A DNA stretch of 36,638 nucleotides from a bacterium. Its GTDB lineage: Bacteria > Patescibacteriota > Minisyncoccia > UBA6257 > GWB1-50-10. Position numbers and translations under genes: made by a program. The notes beneath the pieces were generated by a model. It was not told where the DNA came from and did not search any database. It saw only the letters and a program-made list of their open reading frames with translations. Below, in pieces: positions 14,935 through 21,712 of this stretch (position 1 is its first letter; every line of letters starts with the position of its first letter). The stretch is from assembly GCA_021825465.1 (NCBI GenBank), contig JAKAGX010000002.1, positions 1 through 36,638 on the forward strand, in the 5' to 3' direction.

Positions 14935-15271
14935 GGGGGCGCACGCTTCGACAGGAAAGCTCTTTGAAAGTAGCAAGCCGAGGGGCGGTAAACTCGTAAA
15001 ACTGCCGCACAAAAGAACTGACAACAATAAAGTTGCAGCCCCGGCATTGGCGTTCGCTTAATGCCGGCCCCGGTTCCACGAGAATCGGGCATCGGTCCTC
15101 TCTTCCCGCAGGAGGATAACCGGTGTCATATCGCGGGATCGCTCGCCCCAAGGGGTTCCCCATACCGGCGAGTTAAACCATCGGGAACGATTTTGCTCTC
15201 TTTTCGAGAACTAAGCTTGTAGAATACTCTCAAATAATTTCTTGGACGAGGGTCCAATCCCTCCGCCTCCA
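14935..15271 (+). ncRNA. ssrA: Transfer-messenger RNA (tmRNA)
   Basis: The 5' end GGGGGCGCACGCTTCGACAGG and the 3' end GGACGAGGGTCCAATCCCTC-CGCCTCC-A form the tRNA-like domain: GGGGGCG pairs with CGCCTCC (one G-U), and the T arm is GAGGG-TCCAATC-CCTC-like. The tag reading frame ends at TAA 15059-15061 and encodes ...TDNNKVAAPALAFA, a typical hydrophobic proteolysis tag; the exact resume codon is uncertain. The pseudoknot-rich region follows (ATGCCGGCCCCGG and later). It rescues stalled ribosomes together with SmpB, encoded just upstream. CCA is not fully encoded (ACA). Confidence 0.96.
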
Positions 15272-15311
15272 CAATCAAAAAGGCCGGCATTCATGCCGGC
15301 CTTTTTGATTG
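15272..15311 (+). terminator. Intrinsic terminator of tmRNA
   Basis: Two 19-base perfectly complementary arms (CAATCAAAAAGGCCGGCAT and ATGCCGGCCTTTTTGATTG) with a tiny loop. The T run lies in the 3' arm. It starts directly after the tmRNA 3' end. Confidence 0.92.
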
Positions 15312-15387
15312 GTTGCTGCAGAGCGACTCGCGACGGTCCATTCCCTCCCCGTTTGCATTTTGGCGCATTTTTTATTAGTATTCTCGT

Positions 15388-15924
15388 ATCGCTTATCAAA
15401 GACCATACAGACCAGCGCCCACCCCGCGGCAGAGAATAAACGGGGAAATAACGGCCATTGAGCTTCGTGTCATCGATGAATCGGGAGAAAATCTCGGCGT
15501 CATGAAGAAAGAAGAAGCTCTTGCGAAGGCCATGCTCGCGGGACTCGACCTTATCGAGATCGCTCCGCAAGCCGTGCCCCCCGTCGCGAGGATCATGAGC
15601 TTCGATAAATGGCGGTATCAAAGGGAAAAAGAAGAAAAGCGATCGAAGCAGGCACAAAAACAAAAAGAACTGAAGCAGGTGCAGATCTCAGCCCGGATCG
15701 CCGAGAACGACATGGCGATGAAAGCGAAACAGGCCGAGAAATTCCTTGCGGAAGGCCACAAGGTTGAAATTCACCTCCGGCTCCGGGGAAGAGAAAAGGC
15801 GAACAAAGAATGGGCACTGGGACGCATAAAAGAATTCACGGGGAAAATAACCATACCGTACCAAGTGACCATGGAACCGCGGCAAGGAGGAAGAGGATAC
15901 CTCATGCAAATAACCAAGAAATAA
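15388..15924 (+). CDS. infC: Translation initiation factor IF-3 with a non-AUG start
   Basis: The first in-frame ATG (15502) falls inside the N-terminal domain and would remove conserved residues. The frame upstream of it encodes PRQRINGEITAIELRVIDESGENLGV, matching the start of IF3 (E. coli has RINGEIRAQEVRL). It is open back to a TAG at 15376 and has no ATG, GTG or TTG. ATC at 15388 gives 178 residues, the usual IF3 length; ATA at 15436 is the other candidate. infC is known to use AUU/AUC/AUA, which IF3 itself discriminates against, giving feedback control. The C-terminal domain is clear (EKRSKQAQKQKELKQVQISA, GHKVEIHLRLRGREKANKEW, YQVTMEPRQGGRGYLMQI). It heads infC-rpmI-rplT. Confidence 0.9.
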   Translation: MAYQRPYRPAPTPRQRINGEITAIELRVIDESGENLGVMKKEEALAKAMLAGLDLIEIAPQAVPPVARIMSFDKWRYQREKEEKRSKQAQKQKELKQVQISARIAENDMAMKAKQAEKFLAEGHKVEIHLRLRGREKANKEWALGRIKEFTGKITIPYQVTMEPRQGGRGYLMQITKK

Positions 15925-15925
15925 T

Positions 15926-16096
15926 ATGAAGAAAAGCGTATCAAAAAGGATCAGAATAACGAAATCGGGCAAGGTTCTTCGCCGGGCAATGGCCCTGGGC
16001 CATTCGCGGGCGAATAAAAGAACGGTGCAGATCAAGCGCAAAAAAAATGCCCGCACCTTGGGAAACGTCGATGTACAAAAACTTATCAATAACTAA
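15926..16096 (+). CDS. rpmI: Large ribosomal subunit protein bL35
   Basis: 56 residues: MKKSVSKRIRITKSGKVLRR, AMALGHSRANKRTVQIKRKK, then NARTLGNVDVQKLINN. The K-x-x-x-K-R-x-x-x-T-x-S-G-K-V-x-R pattern and the H-x-x-x-x-K motif are those of bL35. It is very basic and slightly shorter than the 65 or so residues usual elsewhere. Its start is one base after the infC stop and its TAA stop overlaps the rplT ATG (TAATG), giving tight translational coupling in the classic infC-rpmI-rplT order. Confidence 0.95.
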   Translation: MKKSVSKRIRITKSGKVLRRAMALGHSRANKRTVQIKRKKNARTLGNVDVQKLINN

Positions 16097-16443
16097 TGCC
16101 AAGAGTAAAACGAGGCACAATTGCCCATAAAAAAAGAGAAAAGCTCCTCAAAAAGAGCAAAGGGTATAAGTGGAGCCGAAAATCAAAGGAGCGCGCCGCA
16201 CGCGAAGCGCTTCTTCATGGTCTTGCGAGAAAGCTAAAGGGCAGAAAGGAAAAGAAGAGGGCTTACCGCACGCTTTGGGAAACCGAAATCAATGCGGGAG
16301 CGAGACTCCAAGGCACGACCTACAGCAAGCTCATCGGTGCGTTGAAAAAGGCAGATATCAAACTCGACAGAAAGATCCTTGCCGAACTTGCCGGCAACGA
16401 ACCGGACACTTTTAAAGCAATAATCGACTCCCTTAAGGGGTAG
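16096..16443 (+). CDS. rplT: Large ribosomal subunit protein bL20
   Basis: 115 residues, full length. MPRVKRGTIAHKKREKLLKK and SKGYKWSRKSKERAAREALL form the basic N-terminal extension that threads into 23S rRNA. Then come AYRTLWETEINAGARLQGTTYSKLIGALKKADIKLDRKILAELA and the end. In many bacteria bL20 represses this operon at the mRNA level; I do not see a clear mimic here. Its 3' end overlaps the convergent NUDIX gene by 11 bp. Confidence 0.97.
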   Translation: MPRVKRGTIAHKKREKLLKKSKGYKWSRKSKERAAREALLHGLARKLKGRKEKKRAYRTLWETEINAGARLQGTTYSKLIGALKKADIKLDRKILAELAGNEPDTFKAIIDSLKG

Positions 16444-16930
16444 TCGTCTGCTTCTTCGGCTGCTGCACCTTCCTTGTAATGGAGGTGTACGCTTTTTTGA
16501 GATTCGATTTCAAATTCGGGGCCTTCAGCATCCGCAAGGCATCTTTGTAGAGGAACCAGCCGTACCCTTGATGTTCCCGCGGCACGATGGTAACCGACTG
16601 CGTTTTCGTTTCCGCCAAATAGTAGATCACGAGGCGCGGGATCCGCTTTTTTTCCTTCGTATAAAAGACAAATCGATCGGAAACCTTGAACCAGTTGATG
16701 AACCGCAAGTTCGGCGCTTTGATGCCCGTTTCTTCCTCGACTTCCCGCAAGGCTGCCTTAAAGCTCTTTTCTCCTTCGGCCAGCTTCCCCTTCGGGAAAT
16801 TCCAATAACTGCCCCCGTGGTACAAGAGCAGAAACTTTATCCCTTCCTCCGCCCGCCTGAAGATGATCACGCCTGCGGAGATCGAAAGGTCGCCCTCTTT
16901 TTTATTACTCACCGATGATTGGTCCGGCAT
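16433..16930 (-). CDS. NUDIX hydrolase (Ap4A hydrolase-like)
   Basis: 165 residues. Complete Nudix box at about 48-70: GKLAEGEKSFKAALREVEEE then TGI, matching GX5EX7REUXEEXGU. The core begins SAGVIIFRRAEEGIKFLLLYHGGSYWNFPKGKLAEGE, which resembles bacterial/eukaryotic diadenosine tetraphosphatases (W-x-F/L-P-K-G). The family hydrolyses nucleoside diphosphates linked to other groups, here perhaps Ap4A, a by-product of aminoacyl-tRNA synthetases. The C-terminus is extended by a Lys/Gln/Thr-rich tail (KVQQPKKQTTTP). Its start overlaps the end of the MFS gene by 26 nt, so it is the last gene of the Clp operon. Substrate is inferred, not proven. Confidence 0.88.
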   Translation of the reverse strand: MPDQSSVSNKKEGDLSISAGVIIFRRAEEGIKFLLLYHGGSYWNFPKGKLAEGEKSFKAALREVEEETGIKAPNLRFINWFKVSDRFVFYTKEKKRIPRLVIYYLAETKTQSVTIVPREHQGYGWFLYKDALRMLKAPNLKSNLKKAYTSITRKVQQPKKQTTTP

Positions 16931-17573
16931 GGTCTCGTAAAATAGGTTGTTTTAACGTTTGTTTCGGTAAAATGAGGTCCGGCACCATAAAGAGAAGGAT
17001 CGCTCCAGCAAATGCCGCAAGGGATCCCAAAATGAAGATGAAATCAAACCCCAAGAGGAGCGCAATGCCACCGCCAACGAATGCCATGACGGAAGAAATG
17101 ATGTCGATGCCGAAGTGGTCGAGCGTCCACTCGAGCGAGTAGTGATCTTTATCCAAATGCCTCGAAAAGATCGCCGGCCAGGAAGAAGAATACAGAGCGA
17201 ACGCAAGACCCTGTACCACCATGGAAGCGAGAAGCGCCGGAACGCTCCGGACGGCCAAAAAGATCAAACACACGAGGCCGCCGAGTAAAAGTCCGATGAG
17301 GAGGGCGTAAAAGTCATCCTTTTCCCCCTCATGCTTGTCCAAGTAGAACGAAATGGGCACTTCGGAGATCGCCTTCACCAAATAGTACAGCGCAGCAGCA
17401 GCTCCGACGGTAAATACGTTCGCCGCGCCGATCCGTTGCAATATGAAAACCGCAAAGATCGGAGAAATGAGCCCCCATCCTCCCCAAAACAAATAGTCGG
17501 AGAGGATGAAGAACCGCACTACTTTGTTCATCTTCATTTCGCCGAAGCTTATTTTAAAGCGAGGGAATTTCAT
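16905..17573 (-). CDS. Half-size MFS-like membrane protein
   Basis: 222 residues with six hydrophobic segments (about 19-43, 51-72, 85-107, 109-130, 150-177, 178-200). This is half of a normal 12-helix MFS carrier. The loop between helices 2 and 3 (YLDKHEGEKDDFYALLIGLL) sits where MFS motif A (D-R-x-G-R) normally lies, and the resemblance is weak. There is no sign of a frameshifted second half: the NUDIX gene overlaps its end. It may act as a homodimer or not as a transporter at all. It begins 18 bp after the Clp-like gene. The start is uncertain: ATG 17573, or a later Met (MKMNKVVRFF or MNKVVRFF). Confidence 0.7.
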   Translation of the reverse strand: MKFPRFKISFGEMKMNKVVRFFILSDYLFWGGWGLISPIFAVFILQRIGAANVFTVGAAAALYYLVKAISEVPISFYLDKHEGEKDDFYALLIGLLLGGLVCLIFLAVRSVPALLASMVVQGLAFALYSSSWPAIFSRHLDKDHYSLEWTLDHFGIDIISSVMAFVGGGIALLLGFDFIFILGSLAAFAGAILLFMVPDLILPKQTLKQPILRDHAGPIIGE

Positions 17574-17591
17574 GGGTTCGATAGTTAGAGA

Positions 17592-20084
17592 CTAGCCTTT
17601 TGAAACTTGAAAATCAAATGCCCCGTTTTGGAACGTAATGGTAACCGTGTCGCCGTTGCCGAGGCTTCCATCGAGGATCTTGTTCGCTAAAACGCTTTTA
17701 ATGTCATCGGATATGACCTTCCGCAAGGGGCGCGCGCCGAAAACCGGATCGTACCCCCGCCTTCCAAGCTCACCCAATACCGCATCGTCGTATACGATAT
17801 CGATGCCCTTATCCTCCCCCAACGCCTCCTTCAATTCATTGACCGACAATCCGGCGATCTTCTTGATCTCGTCTTCCTTCAAGTCCCTGAAAACGACGAT
17901 ATCCGAGAACCGATTCAAGAGTTCGGGCCTGAAAAAATCGGACAGCTTTTGCTTCAATTCGCCTGCAATATCCTCGACCCGCTTTCCTTTTTCAATCTCC
18001 GATTTTATGAAGTCGGAGTTGGCATTCGACGTCGCGATAATGATGGTATTTTGGAAATCGACAGTCTTCCCCAAGCTGTCGGTCAGCCGCCCGTCGTCGA
18101 ATACTTGAAGGAAAAGGTTCAAAACGTCGGGGTGGGCCTTTTCAAACTCGTCGAGCAGCACCAAGGTATAAGGATTATCAGAAACGGCGTCGGTCAACGT
18201 TCCGGTCTTCGATCCGTCGGGAGTGCCGATCAGCCGGAAAATGCTCGTCTTGTCCTGATACTCGGACATATCGAAGCGCTGCATGGCCGTTTTTGAACCG
18301 AACTGCACTTCCGCAAGGATCTTCGAAAGTTCGGTCTTTCCAACGCCGGTCGGACCAACAAAAAGAAATGCGGCGATCGGTCCCCCCTTCCGAGAAAGCC
18401 CGCTCCGATACTCCCGAAGCGCCCGAGCAACCGCGGAAACTGCCGCGTCCTGATTGATGAGCTTTTTATGAATGACATCCTCGAGCCCCAAAAGCTTCGA
18501 GGCTTCGTCCGCCGTAACCCTTTGGATCGGAATTCGCGAAAGGTTTTCCGCAACCATATCCACGTCTTGAACAGAGATCGATTTCTTTTTGTTTTCGACC
18601 GCCTCGGCAAGCGTTTGCTTCAGGAGATCGACGGCGCTTCCCGGCAAAAGCTTTGCGTGAAAATACCGCTTCGCAAGATAGACGGATTCCTTAATGACGC
18701 TGAAGGGGACGAAAACGCGGTACTGCCGCTCGAGGAGAAGGCTTTGGTAGATCAAGAATTTGACGGCTTCTTCTTCACTGATCTCGTCGACCCGGACCAC
18801 CTCGAATTGTTCGAGAAAATCAGACCGCGGCTCGATGTATGTTTTGAATTCACGGGGATACGTTTCACCGATCACGGGAATGGCCGCGCTTTTTACGATC
18901 GGCAAAATAATATCGATCGCATTCACGGTTTCTTTCGACGTTCGGAAAAGGTCGTGCATATTAGGGACAAAGAGAACGATATTCCCCGCAAGAAGGATCT
19001 CCTCGGTGATGTCGTTCAAGCGAGCGGTCAAAACCTCCGGCGTAGCATTCCCCAAGAGATTGCCGATCTCGAGGGACACCAGCCGCTTGTCAAAGAGTTC
19101 TTCGGGAACTTCGTCTTTTATAATGGAAAACGCCAAATGATCGATAATGGTCGACTTTCCCGCCCCTGCTTCGCCGACCAAAATGGCGTTCGGCTTCCCG
19201 GGCCGCGCGATGACCTGAAGGAGCTCCTCATATTCTTTTTCGTGGCCAATGAGAAAACCGACGGCTTCGGAGCGCGCCAAGTCGGTAAGGTCCGTCGAAA
19301 ATTTGTCGAGCGTCGGCGTCGGCCGGGCCGTCCAAGCACGATTCATGGTCCGATGCCTCAAGAATCCCGGCTGGTGGGCAAAGCCGCCGATGATCTTCGG
19401 CATGAACCGCGGGGCGCCGAATATCTTCCGCCATTTGCCGAACACTACCGCGGATTCGACGTCCTCCTTTTTAATGCCTGATGCAATGAAAACCTTTTCA
19501 AGGTCGGCGTCGCCGACATCGAAGATGCCGGCAAACAGATTTCGAGGATAAATAAAAACATCGTTATGGCTGCGCGCATTTTCATATGCCCGGGACACCA
19601 AATCGCCCAAAACCGAAAGATAACTTTCTTTCGAAAACTTTCCCTTGCCATCAAAAGCGACGGCAGCTTTTTGGAGAAGGATCTCGGGTTTCACATCCAA
19701 GCGCTTCAAAATTTCACAGATATCGTCACGCTCAACGAGAAGTTCTAAAAGAACGAGATAAAAACTCACATTGGCCCCTTTCGATTTTCTGAATGCGGAG
19801 CTTAAAATGCGGTATGAGGATGGCGTCAGAGCGTCGCCGACGTTCCCTTTCCCGCGCCCGATCTCCACAAGGTTCCGCTCGCCGTCCCCAATGTGCATGG
19901 CTCGATCGGCAAGAAACAAAGCAAAAAGAATGCCGAGAGCGATAAGCCTCGCGTTCTGCGACAAGAGTAAAACCAGCGTCACGGCAACCACGACGACATA
20001 TGCCGAATAACCGAGGAGCCGCGCGAGAAAATCACCCGCTTGGCTCAAAAATATCCGTTTGCTTTTAAAATACAGATCAGACAT
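17592..20084 (-). CDS. Membrane-anchored Clp-family AAA+ protein with a degenerate first ATPase domain
   Basis: 830 residues. Two hydrophobic segments (about 24-44 and 46-62) anchor it, followed by a Clp-N-like helical region (about 85-235). NBD1 has a good Walker A (GEAGAGKS, about 304-311), but the Walker B acidic pair is lost (LFVPNMHDL where Clp proteins have LFIDEIHTL), and the arginine-finger stretch ERRFQ reads EQFE. NBD2 looks active: GPTGVGKTE (about 577), LVLLDEFEKAHPDV (about 638), FRPELLNRFSDIVVF and the GARPLRKVI sensor 2. There is no ClpB-type coiled-coil middle domain, and no (I/L/V)G(F/L) ClpP-docking loop between Walker B and FRPELLNR. It probably remodels proteins at the membrane without ClpP. 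It overlaps the 115-residue membrane protein upstream by 8 bp. Confidence 0.9.
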   Translation of the reverse strand: MSDLYFKSKRIFLSQAGDFLARLLGYSAYVVVVAVTLVLLLSQNARLIALGILFALFLADRAMHIGDGERNLVEIGRGKGNVGDALTPSSYRILSSAFRKSKGANVSFYLVLLELLVERDDICEILKRLDVKPEILLQKAAVAFDGKGKFSKESYLSVLGDLVSRAYENARSHNDVFIYPRNLFAGIFDVGDADLEKVFIASGIKKEDVESAVVFGKWRKIFGAPRFMPKIIGGFAHQPGFLRHRTMNRAWTARPTPTLDKFSTDLTDLARSEAVGFLIGHEKEYEELLQVIARPGKPNAILVGEAGAGKSTIIDHLAFSIIKDEVPEELFDKRLVSLEIGNLLGNATPEVLTARLNDITEEILLAGNIVLFVPNMHDLFRTSKETVNAIDIILPIVKSAAIPVIGETYPREFKTYIEPRSDFLEQFEVVRVDEISEEEAVKFLIYQSLLLERQYRVFVPFSVIKESVYLAKRYFHAKLLPGSAVDLLKQTLAEAVENKKKSISVQDVDMVAENLSRIPIQRVTADEASKLLGLEDVIHKKLINQDAAVSAVARALREYRSGLSRKGGPIAAFLFVGPTGVGKTELSKILAEVQFGSKTAMQRFDMSEYQDKTSIFRLIGTPDGSKTGTLTDAVSDNPYTLVLLDEFEKAHPDVLNLFLQVFDDGRLTDSLGKTVDFQNTIIIATSNANSDFIKSEIEKGKRVEDIAGELKQKLSDFFRPELLNRFSDIVVFRDLKEDEIKKIAGLSVNELKEALGEDKGIDIVYDDAVLGELGRRGYDPVFGARPLRKVISDDIKSVLANKILDGSLGNGDTVTITFQNGAFDFQVSKG

Positions 20085-20424
20085 GGAATACGCCCAAAAA
20101 TACCGCGACCAGGACCGGCGGGATCAAAAGCCAAATAATGTACAAGGCAACGGCTGCAAAAAAGACGATCGCATAAAAGACTGAGGCGACCAAGATCCGC
20201 ACCGCCCTCAGAAAGAACCCCAGAACGTAACCGGCGAACGTGTAGTCCTTATAGAGCGGAGTAAAAAGATTTTTGAGGGTTATTTTCCATGCCAAGACCT
20301 TGTCGAAATCGTGCAGCCGATCGAGGACGTAATTGGAGTATAACTTCGCGCTTCGAACGTACCAATGCCTTAAAAAATCAACGATCCGCCACAGGAACTT
20401 CTGCACCACATACGCAAAAACCAT
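20077..20424 (-). CDS. Small membrane protein preceding the Clp-like ATPase
   Basis: 115 residues. A basic/aromatic amphipathic first half (LWRIVDFLRHWYVRSAKLYSNYVLDRLHDFDKVLAWKITLKNLF) is followed by two adjacent hydrophobic helices (about 64-83 and 84-113). The end overlaps the Clp-like start by 8 nt. The pairing of a small membrane protein with a membrane-anchored Clp suggests they form one complex, the small protein perhaps as adaptor or membrane partner. No family is recognised. TATAAT at 20434-20439 (minus) lies just before the ATG, so the mRNA has at most a few leader bases and this is the first gene of the operon. Confidence 0.75.
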   Translation of the reverse strand: MVFAYVVQKFLWRIVDFLRHWYVRSAKLYSNYVLDRLHDFDKVLAWKITLKNLFTPLYKDYTFAGYVLGFFLRAVRILVASVFYAIVFFAAVALYIIWLLIPPVLVAVFLGVFHV

Positions 20425-20458
20425 ACACTATTTATTATAATGGCTAATTTCTAATTAG

Positions 20459-20731
20459 CGAACTCCGCTTTGCCGAACAAACCGTCTCGGAGGACGAGCG
20501 GCCATGGTGCCGTGCAGGATGCATCTTTTCGGAACCGGGCGTTCGCCATCTCCTGCGGATGGCGCCGCCCTGCGCTCTCGTGTCGCTGAATCTGCTTCGC
20601 AGATGCCAAGCTCAGCGACACTCCGAGAGCTTCCTGAAAGATGCATCCCGCACGGCGAGCGAGTCCGAGAGCGAGCGCAAATTTCTCGGTGGGAAATTTG
20701 ATAGCGTGTTTGAGAGGTAAAGCGGAGTTCG
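20459..20731. repeat. Structured repeat family B, copy 2
   Basis: 273 bp filling the gap between the Clp operon and murB. The outer arms CGAACTCCGCTTT (20459-20471) and AAAGCGGAGTTCG (20719-20731) are perfect complements but unrelated to those of copy 1. Inside, a long second arm (GCCGTGCAGGATGCATCTTT against AAAGATGCATCCCGCACGGC, itself enclosing a CTCTCGTGTCGCTGA hairpin) and a third hairpin (CAAATTTC...GAAATTTG) replace the shorter ones of copy 1, while the joining segments AAACCGT--CGGAG--CGAGCGG, GCGAG--GAG-CGAGCGC and GCGTGTTTG are kept. No gene is seen in this interval. Confidence 0.8.
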
Positions 20732-20734
20732 TGG

Positions 20735-21670
20735 TTATATATACCGCACCTCCTCTTCTAGCATAATGCCGAATTTCCTATATACCTTCTTCCTTAAAAT
20801 ATTTGCGAGCTTCCGCACGTCGGCGGCCTTCGCGCGCCCCTTATTGACGAAGAGGTTCCCGTGGAAAGAAGCGATCTCGATACCCCCAACGCGCATCCCC
20901 TTCGAACCGACCGACTCCAAAAGGTATCCGGCCGGTATTTTTCCATCGATGATTTTCGATCGGTCGATCCTTTCAAGGGATTTTCGCGGAACATCGGCGA
21001 CGAGGACATTCTTAAAGAAACTTCCGGGACATTTGATCCCCGGCTTGTACTTTTTCTCGCGTATCGCAATGATATGCCTCGAGATCCGTCTCAAGGCCGC
21101 CGCATTCCCCGCCTTGAATCCAAGCCGAATCCGCAAAACAAGCCACTGCCGTTCTTTAAAGACGCTTTGGCGATAAGCGAAGTTGCACTCGCGTTTCGAG
21201 ATCCACCGCTTTTTTTTACCGTCCCAAATTTCAACGGACTTGACGATCTCGGCGATGGAGTGGCCGTATGCACCGGCATTTCCGACGACCGCACCACCGA
21301 CCGTTCCCGGTATCCCCGAGAGCGTCTCGAGCCCCGAAAGTCCCCGGCCGATGGATTTTTTCACAACTTCGCCGAGAAGGACGCCGCCGTCCGCCACACA
21401 CTCTTTTCCTTGAAAAGAGATTTTCCCTCCAAAAAACCGCAAAACAAGCCCCTTCAACTTTCCATCGGGAAAGACAGTGTTGCTTCCCCCCGCAAATATC
21501 GTGAGGGGTATCTTATTTTTTTTCGCCCATTCTGCAATATCGACGAATTTCTCGGGCGTCTCGGCAATGGCAAGATACTCAGAAACTCCGCCGATCTTGA
21601 ACGTCGAAAGCGGAGCGAGTTTTGCGTCTTTTTTGATCTTAAATTGAGTGAAAGCCTCCGGCCGAGTCAT
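20735..21670 (-). CDS. murB: UDP-N-acetylenolpyruvoylglucosamine reductase (MurB)
   Basis: 311 residues from ATG 21670 (a TTG just before is in frame). It has the FAD-binding type-4 domain: LSTFKIGGVSEYLAIAE, IFAGGSNTVFPD and LSGLETLSGIPGTVGGAVVGNAGAYGHSI, then the substrate domain with CNFAYRQSVFKE (the YRxS motif), GIKCPGSFFKNV (catalytic Ser) and the final NLFVNKGRAKAADVRKL. It reduces UDP-GlcNAc-enolpyruvate to UDP-MurNAc for peptidoglycan. It is divergent from the phosphohexomutase gene. A TATACT box and a CCTTCAG/CTGAAGG inverted repeat lie in the 42-bp gap between the two starts. Confidence 0.95.
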   Translation of the reverse strand: MTRPEAFTQFKIKKDAKLAPLSTFKIGGVSEYLAIAETPEKFVDIAEWAKKNKIPLTIFAGGSNTVFPDGKLKGLVLRFFGGKISFQGKECVADGGVLLGEVVKKSIGRGLSGLETLSGIPGTVGGAVVGNAGAYGHSIAEIVKSVEIWDGKKKRWISKRECNFAYRQSVFKERQWLVLRIRLGFKAGNAAALRRISRHIIAIREKKYKPGIKCPGSFFKNVLVADVPRKSLERIDRSKIIDGKIPAGYLLESVGSKGMRVGGIEIASFHGNLFVNKGRAKAADVRKLANILRKKVYRKFGIMLEEEVRYI

Positions 21671-21678
21671 CAAATTAC

Positions 21679-21703
21679 CCTTCAGTATATGCTAAACTGA
21701 AGG
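21679..21703. promoter_or_regulatory. Shared promoter region with inverted repeat between murB and the phosphohexomutase gene
   Basis: CCTTCAG (21679-21685) and CTGAAGG (21697-21703) flank 11 bp. TATACT (minus, 21684-21689) and TATGCT (plus, 21688-21693) overlap it. A protein binding the palindrome could control both wall-precursor genes at once. Confidence 0.5.
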
Positions 21704-21712
21704 TGTTCACAA

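Noticed and set aside
15926..15960. L35 leader or riboswitch between infC and rpmI.
   Set aside because: The genes are one base apart, leaving no room for a leader.
12308..20731. Insertion sequence with its own transposase as the source of the structured repeats.
   Set aside because: No transposase-like frame lies in or between the copies; if mobile, they depend on a gene elsewhere.
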